Position numbers and translations under genes: made by a program | In this document: one piece after another, positions 50,474 through 60,767 of the stretch | Position numbering within the stretch: the stretch's first letter is position 1 | Layout of the letters: the number at the start of each line of letters is the position of its first letter | From: Sphaerolaimus hirsutus | Lineage: Eukaryota > Nematoda > Chromadorea > Monhysterida > Sphaerolaimidae | NCBI GenBank assembly: GCA_964036195.1 | Contig: OZ038454.1 | Span: forward strand, 23,484,315-23,548,314 | DNA length: 64,000 bases | Reading direction: 5' to 3' | The notes under the pieces: generated by a model | What the model was told of the DNA's origin: nothing | The model's database searches: none | What the model saw: the letters and a program-made list of their open reading frames with translations, nothing else

Positions 50474-50750
50474 AATCACGTGACGGCAGTTCTATGCCGC
50501 GTCAAATACGACTGGCTGCGCTTCGACAACTACAAGGGCGAGCCCCGCGAGCACCCGCTCCTGTGCGCCCGCGCCACCATCAAAACCATGGTTTCAGTCC
50601 AAGAAATGGGGGAATTTCGACCCAAATTGACCCAATTGGAGAGATTGTTCTTTTCGTGCGTACTGAGGATGTTGCAGACGGGGCCCTTTGATCTGCGCGT
50701 GCGAACTTTGCGCACTTTGAAGGAGTTAGTCACTGATGCCGATGAACCTG
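50474..50750 (+). CDS. USP9X-like gene, exon M
   Basis: From CCCTCTCAG to G|GTGGGT. Reads NHVTAVLCRVKYDWLRFDNY, LTQLERLFFSCVLRMLQTG and FDLRVRTLRTLKELV. The last part aligns with the family's LRLLQxxxFNxKMNALxEV helices. Phase 0 in, 1 out. Confidence 0.78.
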
Positions 50751-51149
50751 GTGGGTGGTTTTATGTGGTGTGAAATTGGAAAAGGCTGCGGTTTACAGCA
50801 TTTGGAATTAGCGGGGTGGGGGGGTTCAACATATAGGCTTTTTTATTGTGTAGAAGGCTGAGAAGGGGGAAATCGCTAAAAAAGGTATGAAAATTAGCGA
50901 TTTTGAGCAAAAATTGCTCCAGATACGTAGACTGGTCGAGTGGGGGGGGGGGGGGGTCAGGGGATATATCCGAAACAATTGCCTTGGGACAGATAGGAAG
51001 CTGGGCGATTTGGGGGGGGCGCTTTCCTACCCATGGAATATTGTATTTCTACTGTGCATTTCTACTGTGCGTTTTTCAACATTTTTTTCGACAGCTAAAC
51101 TGTTCTTAACCAAGCTAAACAGCTCTCATCACCACCCACCCCCCTTCAG

Positions 51150-51421
51150 GCCTAGTAGGCAAAGGAGCCTCCTGGGAGTTGCGCGGCGACGCCCTGCTCG
51201 ACCTGCTCGACCAGCTCGACGTGGTCGGCGTGTTGCTGCGCGGCAACCTGCACGCGGCCGTCTACGTCGACGGGTGCGGCGAGGTGTTGCACGCGTTACA
51301 GGCTAGACGGCCGCTTAGTGTGCCACATTTGGACGCGCTGTGGGCGGCGCGTACAGGGAAACACGTGGGTATACAGAGACTGGTGCACGCGCAGATTGTG
51401 AAGTTGGCTACTGTGTTGGGG
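51150..51421 (+). CDS. USP9X-like gene, exon N
   Basis: From CCCCTTCAG to GGG|GTTGGT. Reads LVGKGASWELRGDALLDLL, VVGVLLRGNLHAAVYVDGC and LSVPHLDALWAARTGKHVG. LDALWAARTGKH is the most diagnostic match to USP9X (LDxIWAAQxGKH) in the window. Phase 1 in, 0 out. Confidence 0.88.
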
Positions 51422-52002
51422 GTTGGTTTGGGGGGTGCTCTTTGGGGGTTGTTTTGACAGCGTTGAAATTGGGGTTGTGGTTATTGAGTTCGTTAAAGTA
51501 CAGAGTTATTGACGGTACTGAACTTTATCAAAGTAAATGTGAACATACAGTATTTTATTTTTACTCAACCCTGAGTACAGAAAACGTAAAATTAAAGTAA
51601 AATAAAATAAAACGTAAAGTAAAATTTTTGTACTTATACACAGTGTAAAGGTGAACAAACGTATAATGCAGTATTTTCACTATGGTAAGACGTAAAAGCA
51701 AGTTTTTTTTCGATTTTGTACCGAGGAAACCATAAAACCATATCATCATTTTCTCAGCCGTTTCGCTGTTATTTCGTCGTGTTTGCTTTTTATGAATCAC
51801 GTTTTCTGTACCAAGGTAGCTAAGGGGTGCAGCTGTTTAACCCCCGCAAACGTTCCAGCTGTCGATTTATGACAGACACCAAAATTTTCTACCCCCAAAC
51901 TCCCCCCAAATCTGCTCGAACCCCCAATAAAATCTACCCACCCAAAGACCACCCCAAACTGCCCTTACCCACCAAAAACATCAATCTACCCACCCCCCCC
52001 AG
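51422..52002 (+). other. Intron N-O
   Basis: 581 nt, AT-rich then CCCCC-rich near the acceptor. No element ends seen. Confidence 0.5.
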
Positions 52003-52212
52003 GTGGCCCAACTGGACCACCTTCTGTGGTGCGTGGGCGACGCGTGGAGCGCTTCCCTTCGAGATCGGGCCCCCCTTTTGGAGCTTTTGTGCGATTTGGC
52101 CGCCACCGCGGGGGAGGGCCATCAGAGGGAGTTGTTGGATAAGACGCTGGATATGTCGTTTCGATTCGCGAGGGATGCTTGCGCTCAGTTTGATGGCGGA
52201 GGGGGGGAGCAG
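52003..52212 (+). CDS. USP9X-like gene, exon O
   Basis: From CCCCCCAG to CAG|GTGGTC, 70 codons. Reads VAQLDHLLWCVGDAWSASLR, then APLLELLCDLAATAGEGHQ and LLDKTLDMSFRFARDACAQF. LDHLL and LLELLCDLA match LDHLF and LLELIRRLA of USP9X directly after exon N. Phase 0 both ends. Confidence 0.85.
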
Positions 52213-52702
52213 GTGGTCGGTTTTTGGGTGGGGGGTGGTTTTTTGATGTTTTTTTTCGATGGAGGCAGTGCATCACGCGCGCCGCGATAAATACGCTACT
52301 GTAAATTGGCACTAATCCAAATAAATGCAGAGTATTGAAATAAAATAAGATAAGATGAAAAATAACCCGTGGTTGTGGAGTTAATGTAATCGGTTTTGAT
52401 AATTCGAATTTGAGGAATAAATAAGTATTCAAAAAGTAACCGTTCTACAAAATTTAGTGTTGTTATTTCAAAATAATCATCATCATAATCAAAATAGTGT
52501 AAAGACTGCAATTAGTCAATTAAGGTACAACCAGAATGCTACTTTCGATCCATTTTGTTAGACTAGAAGCACTGTGTTGGGTTTCATCCGTAGCAACTCA
52601 AAAAAACCTAAAAAATACATCTACCCCCCCCCCCTTTGACCAGTGGTCACTCACTGACAATACTGACCACTGAATATAAACATAAACATAAACATCCCTC
52701 AG
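52213..52702 (+). other. Intron O-P
   Basis: 490 nt of AT-rich sequence with no recognisable element. Confidence 0.5.
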
Positions 52703-52942
52703 GCCAGCTCGAGCTACTCGATTTGTTCAGCGGCGGGCATGGGCCCCCCCTCGACGGTGGGCACCGGCAGCGCGTCTACCTTGAGCAGGTCGCAGTCGGC
52801 GGCGGGCGCGAGCGCGCAGGCGGCACTGTGCCATCTGTGCTTGGAGGCGCACCGGCGCATGATCGACGCGGCCCCGCCCAGGCTTAGGGCGGCGCTGAGG
52901 GACGCATGGACGGAGCACTGTGTTAGATTGATTGCGCAGATG
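52703..52942 (+). CDS. USP9X-like gene, exon P
   Basis: From CATCCCTCAG to ATG|GTTAGT, 80 codons. Begins Ser/Gly/Thr-rich (PPSTVGTGSASTLSRSQSAA) and continues as helix (AALCHLCLEAHRRMIDAAPP, DAWTEHCVRLIAQM). Phase 0 both ends. The Ser-rich part looks like a disordered insert relative to USP9X. Confidence 0.7.
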
Positions 52943-53003
52943 GTTAGTTGGTGGTTTGGGTTGGGCTGCCAAAACGATTTAAAAGTAATGAATTTTTTAA
53001 AGA

Positions 53004-53321
53004 CCGTTTGCTCGAATAATTCCCCTGGGGAATTATTTTTCCGTCAGACTGATTATTTTTTGAATGGGGGAACTATTCGAGGGGGGATTATAATTTCGTC
53101 AAATTAGAAGCATGTTTCTATCAACACTGAATATGCTTTATTAACACAGTAACGTGCCATTTTTCCTAAAATCGGGCACAACAAATGATAAAATAATTTT
53201 AGGGGGGATTGTTCAAGGGGGGATTATTATTTCCTCACTCGTCTTACAGGGGGAATTGTTTTTTCCTTACTCGTCTTACACGGGGAGGGGTATTCAAGGG
53301 GGGCCATTCAAGCAAATACGG
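53004..53321. mobile_element. Variant TA-family MITE, TIR CCGTATTTGCTTGAAT
   Basis: Left end CCGTTTGCTCGAATAATTCC, right end CATTCAAGCAAATACGG followed by TA. Same design as the CTCGAA family but with the subterminal word AATTATTCAAG. A right-hand remnant is also seen at 56640-56715. Confidence 0.7.
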
Positions 53322-53448
53322 TAGTTTTTAAAGATTTAAATGTTTGATTCACAGTTGGCACGTTGCCAGTGAGTACATGAATAACTGTGCATGGACAACA
53401 TCAAACCTTGAAATCTGTCGGCCAATCTCCAACCGACACAACTCACAG

Positions 53449-53706
53449 CAAGTGGCCGCGCTGGGCGCCGATAGCGCGTTCGTGTGCGGCCTGTTCAAGT
53501 ACAGCGTCGATCTGCTGAACATGTACGAGGCCACGGTGCCGTCGGAGTATTACAACAACGACGCGGCCAGTAGCAGCGCGGCGCCCGGCGCTTCGAACGC
53601 GCCCTTGCCCGACGCGCCCGACAGGCCCTTAGTGCTGCAGCGGCTCAATGATGAGTATTCGCTGTGCTTGGTGTTGTGTAATAGCTTGCAGGATTATATG
53701 ATGCAG
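53449..53706 (+). CDS. USP9X-like gene, exon Q
   Basis: From AACTCACAG to CAG|GTTTGT, 86 codons. Reads VAALGADSAFVCGLFKYSVD, an Ala/Pro/Asp-rich insert, then LNDEYSLCLVLCNSLQDYMM. Phase 0 both ends. Corresponds by order to the USP9X segment with LVTLVAENLATYM. Confidence 0.75.
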
Positions 53707-53776
53707 GTTTGTTGAGGGATGTGAGGAATGGTGTGGGAATAATATACCTTGGACGTCTTATTTGCATTCTTTTATA

Positions 53777-54017
53777 TACTAGGCGGGCCGCAAAGTATGC
53801 TCCCAAAATTATTTATGTCCCAATCGATAAGGCGCGAGTACGATACTTATGTACGCCATTTCGCAAAAAAAAAGGCGGAGTCCAGTACAAGCGACGAATG
53901 TTTTTTTTCCAGAAGTCGGTTTTCTTTTTTGCTGGAACAATTTTTTTTTATTAACGATGACGTCATGATGGAGTATTTCTGCAGAAAAATGCATAGAGTG
54001 CTCTCCGCCGAGTATAC
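53777..54017. repeat. Repeat with GCGGNCCGCAAAGTATGC...CCGCCGAGTATAC ends
   Basis: Reverse-oriented relative of 34508-34774; shares GATGACGTCATGATGGAG and GAAAAATGCATAG. Confidence 0.6.
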
Positions 54018-54384
54018 CCGTAAATTTATATTTAATCTGATGGCTATCTTTGCGTAAAATATTGTCTGTGTGGCCTGTGCATTGTTATCACCTCGAATAG
54101 CATAGTCAGGATAGATCCGGCGGGATTTTACCAAAAGTCCACTACCGATTATGATACAAACATATTTATTACATATTTACTACATCTGGGTGAAGTTATT
54201 CATGCGGTAGATTAAACTCATATTTTTGGGGATGGGTTTTTCATGGTAACAAGGTATTGCCCTACCCTATTTAGTCTGACAAACAGAACGGCTTTGCGGT
54301 AAACGGTACGGTACGGTAAATTTTCCCACTTTCCGGTACGGCACACAAATCGCGCCACCGTAAATATTTACCCAATCCCCCCAG

Positions 54385-54492
54385 GCGAGAACAGCAGCCA
54401 GCCAACTGGGCGTGGACTCTCTGAACGGGCGCCTGTGGCTGTCGGACAACGTGCGCACGCACGAGGAGCACGTGCGCGCCCGCCTGGAACTG
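54385..54492 (+). CDS. USP9X-like gene, exon R
   Basis: From CCCCCCAG to CTG|GTGCCA, 36 codons. Reads ARTAASQLGVDSLNGRLWLS and HEEHVRARLEL. Joined to exon S it gives RLEL then LDYVLTEG, matching RLNFLRFLLKDG of USP9X residue for residue in pattern, which fixes the donor. The donor GT is the first base pair of an introner-like repeat. Phase 0 both ends. Confidence 0.85.
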
Positions 54493-54611
54493 GTGCCAAG
54501 CCCAAACCCTGTCAAATGACCTGGAAAATGTCAAGTGTCATGCAAAGTGTCAAAAGTCATGTAAAATGCCCTGCAAAATGGCAAATTTGTTTTATAGCAC
54601 AGCATGCACCG

Positions 54612-55676
54612 CAGGGGTCTCGAATGGGGTGGGTTGTTACTAGGGTTCAAACGGGATCCCGATCCCGATCCCGGATCCCGTGAAATTCCGGGATTTACCA
54701 GTCCCGATCCCGATCCCGAAACCCCAATCCCGATCCCGATCCCGATCCCGAAATCTCAAAAATACCAATCCCGATCCCGATCCCGAAAGTTTTCAAATCC
54801 CGATCCCGATCCCGAGAAACTCCCAAGTCCGGGATCCCGATCCCGGAAAAATTAGTGGAAATTATCAGAAGTGAAATAATGACGTTATTGCATGCAAAAA
54901 ACTGGATGCAAACCCCCAGCGTCAATTTTATGCCACTTTTCTGGCATCCAACAGTGTTTTGAGACCTTTATGAACAACTGTGAATGCCAGAAAAATGGCC
55001 AAAATATCTATCCCTAGAACCCAATCCCGATCCCGGAAAAATGCCTATCCCAATCCCGATCCCGATCCCGTGACCCACATCCCGGCCAATCCCGATCCCG
55101 ATCCCGAAATCTCAAAAAACCAATCCCGATCCCGATCCCGATCCCGAAACCCCAATCCCGATCCCGATCCCGAAATCTCAAAATGTGAATCCCGATCCCG
55201 AAAAGTCAATCCCGTTTGAACCCTAGTTGTTACCCCCCAAACCGCCCAGCTATCTATCTATCCCGGAGGCAAAATTTTGGGCAACTAGCCCCTAACCCCC
55301 CCCCTCAAATCGCCCAGCTATCTACCTATCTGGAGCGATTTTTGAGAAACTATACCACAATTTTCGCTCAAAATCGCTATTTTTCATACCTTTTTATAGA
55401 TTTTCACTTCCAAAATCATAGTTCTGGTTCCTATTTGCCTATTTTCAGCTATTTTTAGTACTAAATGCTCTTGTATACCATTTTTGAGCTATTTCACACC
55501 TACTTTTAGCGATTTTTCTTCCTTTTTTCTTCCTTCTATGCCCTGAAAATAGCCCATATATCAAACCACCACAACCCCCCCCAACCCCCCCAGAAAAATT
55601 TTCAGCTATCCATCCCTCCGGAGGAGCGATTTGCTATCTATCCAACAACTCAGGGTCGAAATTCAAGATACCCCTG
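54612..55676. mobile_element. hAT-type MITE, CAGGGGTCTCGAA family, interrupted
   Basis: Target duplication ATGCACCG at 54604-54611 and 55677-55684. Ends CAGGGGTCTCGAATGGGG and AAGATACCCCTG. A second hAT element is inserted 29 bases inside the left end. Confidence 0.92.
54641..55225. mobile_element. hAT-type MITE, TIR TAGGGTTCAAACGGGAT, (CGGGAT)n core
   Basis: Target duplication GTTGTTAC at 54633-54640 and 55226-55233. Opposite arrangement of the array relative to 39470-40090. Confidence 0.92.
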
Positions 55677-55865
55677 ATGCACCGCATCCTGCAGCCTTTT
55701 CCACAGCATTCATCCCTCTCCCATTTTGTGAATTTGTAACACGGCCCTTCCCACAACATGCACCGCATCCTGCAGCCTTTTCCACAGCATTCATCCCTTT
55801 CCCATTTTGTGAATTTGTAACACGGCCCTTCCCACAACATGCACCGCATCCTGCAGCCTAAAATA
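55677..55865. repeat. 81-bp tandem repeat, about 2.3 copies
   Basis: Units start ATGCACCGCATCCTGCAGCC at 55677, 55758 and 55839. Unit 1 has CCCTCTCCC where unit 2 has CCCTTTCCC. Because 81 is a multiple of three, frames on both strands stay open, without evidence of coding. Confidence 0.9.
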
Positions 55866-55964
55866 TGTTTGCCATTTTCCAATGCATTCTACATGTTTTT
55901 TGACACTTTGCTTGACACTTGACATTTTTCAAGGCATTTGACAGGGTTCGGGACTGCCCCCCAG

Positions 55965-56108
55965 CTCGACTACGTGCTCACCGAGGGCCGGCTGCAGCTG
56001 CACGTGGCCGCCGCGCTGCAGCTGTGGAACGATTTGGTGCTGCAGCCAGTTTTCGCGCCGGTGGATAGAGATATTGGATTTGATACGTTCACGAAGTTTG
56101 TGCTGCAG
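55965..56108 (+). CDS. USP9X-like gene, exon S
   Basis: From GCCCCCCAG to CAG|GTGAGA, 48 codons. Reads LDYVLTEGRLQLHVAAALQL, WNDLVLQPVFAPVDRDIGF and FTKFVLQ. LQLWNDLVLQP matches KQIWKCLAENA of USP9X in position. Phase 0 both ends. Confidence 0.85.
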
Positions 56109-56284
56109 GTGAGAGGAGGGGGGGTTGTTTTTTGTACATTTTGAGGCGGAATTTTAATCGTGATTTTTTTGGGTGTTTAGTTTTTTTGTCACCAATAAGA
56201 CACTGGTTGCTTGACTCACAGCGTAAATACAACTTTACTAAAATACGTGAGCAAGGCATTTTCTAACAAATTTTCCATTCGCAG

Positions 56285-56373
56285 GGTGATTTGGAAGAGT
56301 CTGACGTGGTTTCGTTTTTCACTAAACATATGACCAATTTGAATCCTACAATGCTCACACTTGCCGGTGTAAG
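56285..56373 (+). CDS. USP9X-like gene, exon T
   Basis: From ATTCGCAG to AG|GTAAGT. Reads GDLEESDVVSFFTKHMTNL and NPTMLTLAGV. Matches the FFExxxLxLDPSLLTxxGxxCF region of USP9X. Phase 0 in, 2 out. Confidence 0.85.
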
Positions 56374-56810
56374 GTAAGTTATAGACTTTCACAGACAACA
56401 TATTTTACTCATACTTTGAACGCCATCGAGTTTACCGGAATCCACATCAACTGGAGTTGACGAACATCTCATTTCAGTAAACTCAAATGTGTGACAAAAT
56501 TATTTTATTAGCAATTATTATAACGTCAAAATTTTCAAGAATATTTATATCAGTTCATTTCATGAAATATGCTTTATTCACATAATAACATGCCATTTTT
56601 ATTCAAATTGATCAAAACAACTAGATTATATACCTGCCTCAAGGTGGAGTGATTCAAGAGGGGTATTTTTCCTCACTCGTCCAACAGGGCGGGGGAATTA
56701 TTCAAGCAAATACGGTAAATACAAATTATTTGCTAGGTTTCATTATTTGCCCCACGTTCACTGGACCATAAAGCATGCGCTCTGATCGGTAAAATACGGT
56801 ATCGCCGCAG

Positions 56811-56938
56811 GTGCTTCGCCGCCATGTTCCGTCTAGTCAATTCTAAAGCTGGTAAGCTTCGGTCTTCGTGCGCTGCCGACGCAGACACGCCGGGTGATGA
56901 TGTTTCACAATTTTATTTGCACGATTTGGCACTTATTG
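56811..56938 (+). CDS. USP9X-like gene, exon U (copy 1)
   Basis: From CGCCGCAG to G|GTTGGT. Reads CFAAMFRLVNSKAGKLRSSC and DDVSQFYLHDLALIG. Matches CFxxFFKAVN...DDLELIG of USP9X. Phase 2 in, 1 out. Confidence 0.85.
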
Positions 56939-57083
56939 GTTGGTTTATTTTGTTATTGATGTGGGGTATTGTGTCGTTTTTGGGGGTGGTCTGGTGCTGA
57001 TTTTACGAAAAGACAAATCGCAAAAATTGTGAATTTTTTGACAAAAGTTTTGTAGATGATATTACTTGTCGTTCATCAATTTA

Positions 57084-57286
57084 CCGTATTACCTCGAATT
57101 ACCCCCCCCCCCTTGAATTAACCCCCACCCCCTCGAATTAACCACCCTCAAAATGGGTTTGAGAAAAAATACCCCCCTCCCTCGAAATACCCCCATCCGG
57201 ATCGATGTACATAAAGTATGCAATTGCTGCGTAATCTTTCCTGCCGAAATAAAAAACCCACATGGGGGTATTTCGAGGTAATACGG
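57084..57286. mobile_element. TA-target MITE, CCGTATTACCTCGAA family, short
   Basis: TA flanks; ends CCGTATTACCTCGAATTACC and TTTCGAGGTAATACGG. Confidence 0.85.
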
Positions 57287-57399
57287 TACTTGTCACTACT
57301 TGAATTTCACTTATAGTTAAAACAGCCCCATTTTCTTAGCAGACGAATTGCACACGTACTATATTTACATAGTTTACCTATAGTGTTTTCACTGTACAT

Positions 57400-57713
57400 A
57401 AACACCTTCCCGGACAAGTTCACCACCCATTTTTTTATTTCACTTCGAATGCAATATCTCCGTCCATGGGGGTGTTATAAAGCTGAAACTTTGTATATAT
57501 AAAGTTGTAAGACCCCTCTACTCCCCAACAATGGGGGAGGTGCGGCGACTCACTACAGGGTGGGTCGCCGCACCTCCCACATTGTTGGGGAGTAGAGGGG
57601 TCTTACAACTTTATATTTACAAAGTTTCAGCTTTATAACACCCCCATGGATGGAGATATTGCATTCGAAGTGAAATAAAAAAATGGGTGGTGAACTTGTC
57701 CGGGAAGGTGTTT
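57400..57713. repeat. 314-bp near-perfect hairpin next to an exon
   Basis: AAACACCTTCCCGGACAAGT at the left is complemented by ACTTGTCCGGGAAGGTGTTT at the right. The arms run about 145 bases with few mismatches, around GCGGCGACTCACTACAGGGT. Exon V starts at 57735, so the right arm ends 21 bases before it. Confidence 0.92.
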
Positions 57714-57734
57714 ACATATTTACAATATTTCAAG

Positions 57735-57856
57735 GTATGGATTATTTGTGGTCGATAATCGCTAACGGTTGTGAACCGGTGGCCAGGCGCTCAATAGATT
57801 TATTATGCTCCGTATTGACTGCCGTCCAAGCGTCGACTGCACAAGCCGCGCAGCAG
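57735..57856 (+). CDS. USP9X-like gene, exon V (copy 1)
   Basis: From ATATTTCAAG to CAG|GTAAAT. With the preceding G it reads GMDYLWSIIANGCEPVARRS and IDLLCSVLTAVQASTAQAAQ. GMDYLW and ARRSIDLL are diagnostic (GLDYLW and ASRAIDLL in USP9X). Phase 1 in, 0 out. The acceptor is AAG rather than the usual CAG. Confidence 0.88.
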
Positions 57857-57926
57857 GTAAATATTTATTTGATGCATTTCACTTCATTTGCAGGATTCAA
57901 CAAAGGGTGGGGGGTAACGCTTCAGC

Positions 57927-58405
57927 CAGGGGTTTCGAACGGGGGGGGGGGGGGGTTGGCTATCTATCCCGGAGGCCGCTCAGCTATCTATCTATCCCGG
58001 ACGCAAAATTTTGGTCTACTACCCCCTAAACCCCCCCCCCCCCAAATTTCTCAGCTATCTACCTATCTGGAGCGATTTTTGATAAACTATACCCCAATTT
58101 TCACTCAAAATCGCTATTTTTCATACATTTTTATAGTTTTTCACCTTCAGAATACTAGTTTTTGTTTCTATTTACCTATTTTCAGTACTATATGCTCTTG
58201 TATACCCATTTTGAGCTATTTTATACCTACTTTTAGCGATTTTTCTCCCTTTTCTTTCTTCTACACCCTGAAATAGCCTATATATCGAACCACCACAACC
58301 CCCCCCCCCCCCAAACCCCCCAAAATTTTTTTCCAGCTATCTATCTATCCCGAAGGCCGCTCAGCTATCCAACCACTCGGAGGGTCAAAATTGAATACAC
58401 CCCTG
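57927..58405. mobile_element. hAT-type MITE, CAGGGGTTTCGAA variant
   Basis: Target duplication GCTTCAGC at 57919-57926 and 58406-58413. Ends CAGGGGTTTCGAACGG and TTGAATACACCCCTG. Confidence 0.9.
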
Positions 58406-58738
58406 GCTTCAGCTGTGTATCGATCCCGAGGCGAAAATTTTGCGCTAGGACACTTTTTGCAATTTAACATATATTTTTAGCTATATAGCTTGATCTATAT
58501 CTCCCTTTTTGCCATCTACACCATGAAAAAGCCCTTTATATTGAACCCCGCGAACTCCACCTTACAACCCCCCTAAAAGCGAAATCTTCAGCCATCTATC
58601 AGGTGATTTCAAAACTGCTTCACGTGGGCATATGGCTGAACCAGATGTAACACTTAAAATAGATCCGACAAAAAAGAACCATGATATATTTTCGCCGCCA
58701 CTTGATAAACGCGTATATAGCTTTAAATATAACCGCAG

Positions 58739-58888
58739 GCGGCGAGCTTGCCGGACGTCAACGAATACGTGCTGCACGAGTGTCTGGATCGATTGCGGCG
58801 GCAGTGCGACACTGTCGATTTGCTGCTCAAGGACCCCCCTGCGGCGAACCCCCACGAGTTGCTCGCACCCTGTACTAGGATTGAGAGG
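58739..58888 (+). CDS. USP9X-like gene, exon W (copy 1)
   Basis: From ATAACCGCAG to AGG|GTGCGT, 50 codons. Reads AASLPDVNEYVLHECLDRLR, RQCDTVDLLLKDPPAAN and PHELLAPCTRIER. Matches [21 protein letters not shown] of USP9X in pattern. Phase 0 both ends. Confidence 0.85.
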
Positions 58889-59250
58889 GTGCGTTTTTGT
58901 GATTGATTTTTTGGTATTTTTGGTTTTATTTCGGGTTTTCTCATTTCACAGTTTGGATTAAATACATCATCCTCATCCATTGGATAAAGAATAATTTCTT
59001 TGTCAAAAATCAGATTTATTTGTTTTCGAGTCGATAATTTCGGCGAAAAATAATAAAAATAATTGTAATAAGTGTTTCCGAACCAGCATACGTATACTGT
59101 ATTGAGATTAGATATAAAACTATCATTGAAATCTATCGGACATAGTCATAGAAATCATCAAAAAACATCATCAAAAAGTCATATCGCGCAAACCGTTCCA
59201 ACCTACCACCCTACCACAATAACCACAATAACCCCCCCCCCCCCTCACAG

Positions 59251-59511
59251 CTACTACTCACCGTGCTCACCTACGTGAAAGGCATCGCGTCCAACGGCAG
59301 CGACCCCAACGGCAGCCCCATTGCCGCCGCGCCGCACCAGGCCGTGCCGCTCTACCGCGCCGCCCACGGCGAGTCGTTCGTGCTGCGTGTGCACATTGAG
59401 GAGGCGGCGGATCAAAGCGGCAATAATGGCGCCACGGGCCAGTTTTTGAGCGCGTATGCTACTGCGGTGGATATTAGTCGAGCCGATCAGCAGAAGGCGC
59501 TGGATTGGGAG
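59251..59511 (+). CDS. USP9X-like gene, exon X (copy 1)
   Basis: From CCCCTCACAG to GAG|GTGAGT, 87 codons. Reads LLLTVLTYVKGIASNGSDPN, PLYRAAHGESFVLRVHIEE and VDISRADQQKALDWE. LTVLTYVK and PLYRAAHGESFVLRV match RVLTVLREYI and the first strand of the ubiquitin-like domain of USP9X. Phase 0 both ends; the gene continues past the gap. Confidence 0.85.
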
Positions 59512-59679
59512 GTGAGTTTGGGGGTTGTTTTTTTTTTTGGGGGGGTGTATTTTCAATCTTTGTCAACTGTTCTTGTTTATTTTTACTACAATTTTTTCAG
59601 TTACCCAGTTGAGGGGGTTGGATAGATAGCAAATCGCTCCTCCGGAGAGTTAGATAGCTGTAAAAAGTGGGGGGGGGGT

Positions 59680-60549
59680 TAGGGTGGCAGACGGTACAGC
59701 CTTGCGGTAAACCGTACGGTACGGTAAATTTTCTCTTATGCGGTAAACGGTACGGTACGGTAAATCTTCATTTTGCGGTAAACGGTACGGTACGGTAAAT
59801 CTGAAAAGTGCGGTTCGCGGTACGGTACGGTACGGTAAATTTTCGCTTGTCAGAAATGTACCAATGCCGGACTACAGACAACTTTTACTTCATGAATTGA
59901 CAGAAAATTGAATTATGCAATCTGTTAATGGACTTTAGAACACAATAACATTGTGATAACATAGAATTACATTCACCACAATGCAGTGGCTCAATATATA
60001 GGCTTTTTAAGGTTTAGAAGGAAGAAAATGGAGAAAAATTGCTAAAAGTGGGTGAAAAATTGCTAGTGGGTGAAAATGGTAAAAAGTATATAAGTGCATA
60101 CATATGTACCTACAACAAATAAGCTCAAAACATTGAGGATGATGTAAAACAACTACAGTGCGATTTGAAGCACATGGCTTGATTTAAAAAACACATTATA
60201 CTAGTGTAAATGAAGAGTTACAGCAATATTGTATGTGGAAATGGAAGGGTTTCAAATCAGTCAAAACAATGTTGTCAAAATTGCGCGCTCGCGCGCAAAA
60301 ACTTTACAGAACACCACATCTTAAAGTCAATTTTAAGGTGAATTTTTAAGGTCAATCTGAGTAAAATTTACCGCATTTTCTGCGGTAAATGAGTGCGGTA
60401 CGCGGTACGGTACGGTAAATTTTGGAAAATGCGGTACGCGGTACGGTACGGTAAAATTCTAAAAGTGCGGTAAACGGTACGGTACGGTACGGTAAATTTT
60501 CCAAAAATGCGGTACGGTACGGTACGGTACGGTAAATTCTGCCACCCTA
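59680..60549. mobile_element. hAT-type MITE, TIR TAGGGTGGCAGA, (ACGGTACGGTAAA)n core
   Basis: Target duplication GGGGGGGT at 59672-59679 and 60550-60557. Ends TAGGGTGGCAGACGG and TCTGCCACCCTA. Both ends are arrays of GCGGTAAACGGTACGG; the centre has GCGCGCTCGCGCGC. Confidence 0.88.
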
Positions 60550-60567
60550 GGGGGGGTCGCGGAGGTT

Positions 60568-60767
60568 NNNNNNNNNNNNNNNNNNNNNNNNNNNNNNNNN
60601 NNNNNNNNNNNNNNNNNNNNNNNNNNNNNNNNNNNNNNNNNNNNNNNNNNNNNNNNNNNNNNNNNNNNNNNNNNNNNNNNNNNNNNNNNNNNNNNNNNNN
60701 NNNNNNNNNNNNNNNNNNNNNNNNNNNNNNNNNNNNNNNNNNNNNNNNNNNNNNNNNNNNNNNNNNN
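60568..60767. other. Assembly gap, 200 Ns
   Basis: Placeholder gap separating two nearly identical copies of the same gene segment. Confidence 0.99.

Larger units (their letters stand above)
54493..55964 (+). mobile_element. Intron R-S formed by an introner-like inverted-repeat element
   Basis: Intron and element share their ends: GTGCCAAGCCCAAACCCTG right at the donor and CAGGGTTCGGGACTGCCCC then CCAG at the acceptor. With the last exon codon included, the ends read CTGGTGCC and, reversed, CTGGGGGGCAGTCCCGAACC. Interior words (TCATGTAAAATGCCCTG, CAAGGCATTTGACAGGG) match 24083-24280 and 38791-38930. Two nested hAT MITEs (54612-55676) and an 81-bp tandem repeat account for the remaining length. 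Confidence 0.65.
56611..59652 (+). repeat. First copy of a tandem duplication around the second gap
   Basis: From AAAACAACTAGATTATATAC to the TAGATAGCTGTAAA word near 59660 it matches 60768-63803, including four exons, two MITEs and a hairpin. Differences are scattered substitutions and indels, such as an extra CATCCT in copy 1 near 58968. Confidence 0.95.

Noticed and set aside
53344-53448. Extending exon Q upstream to the acceptor at 53353
   Set aside because: That acceptor gives the wrong phase for exon P; CACAG|CAAGTGG at 53449 fits.
55634-55882. Cys-rich repeat protein on the minus strand
   Set aside because: It comes from an intronic 81-bp tandem repeat; no promoter, splice or homology support.
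57683-58276. A single 197-codon gene from MGGELVREG onward
   Set aside because: It reads from a hairpin arm through exon V into an intron and a MITE; only 57735-57856 matches the protease family.
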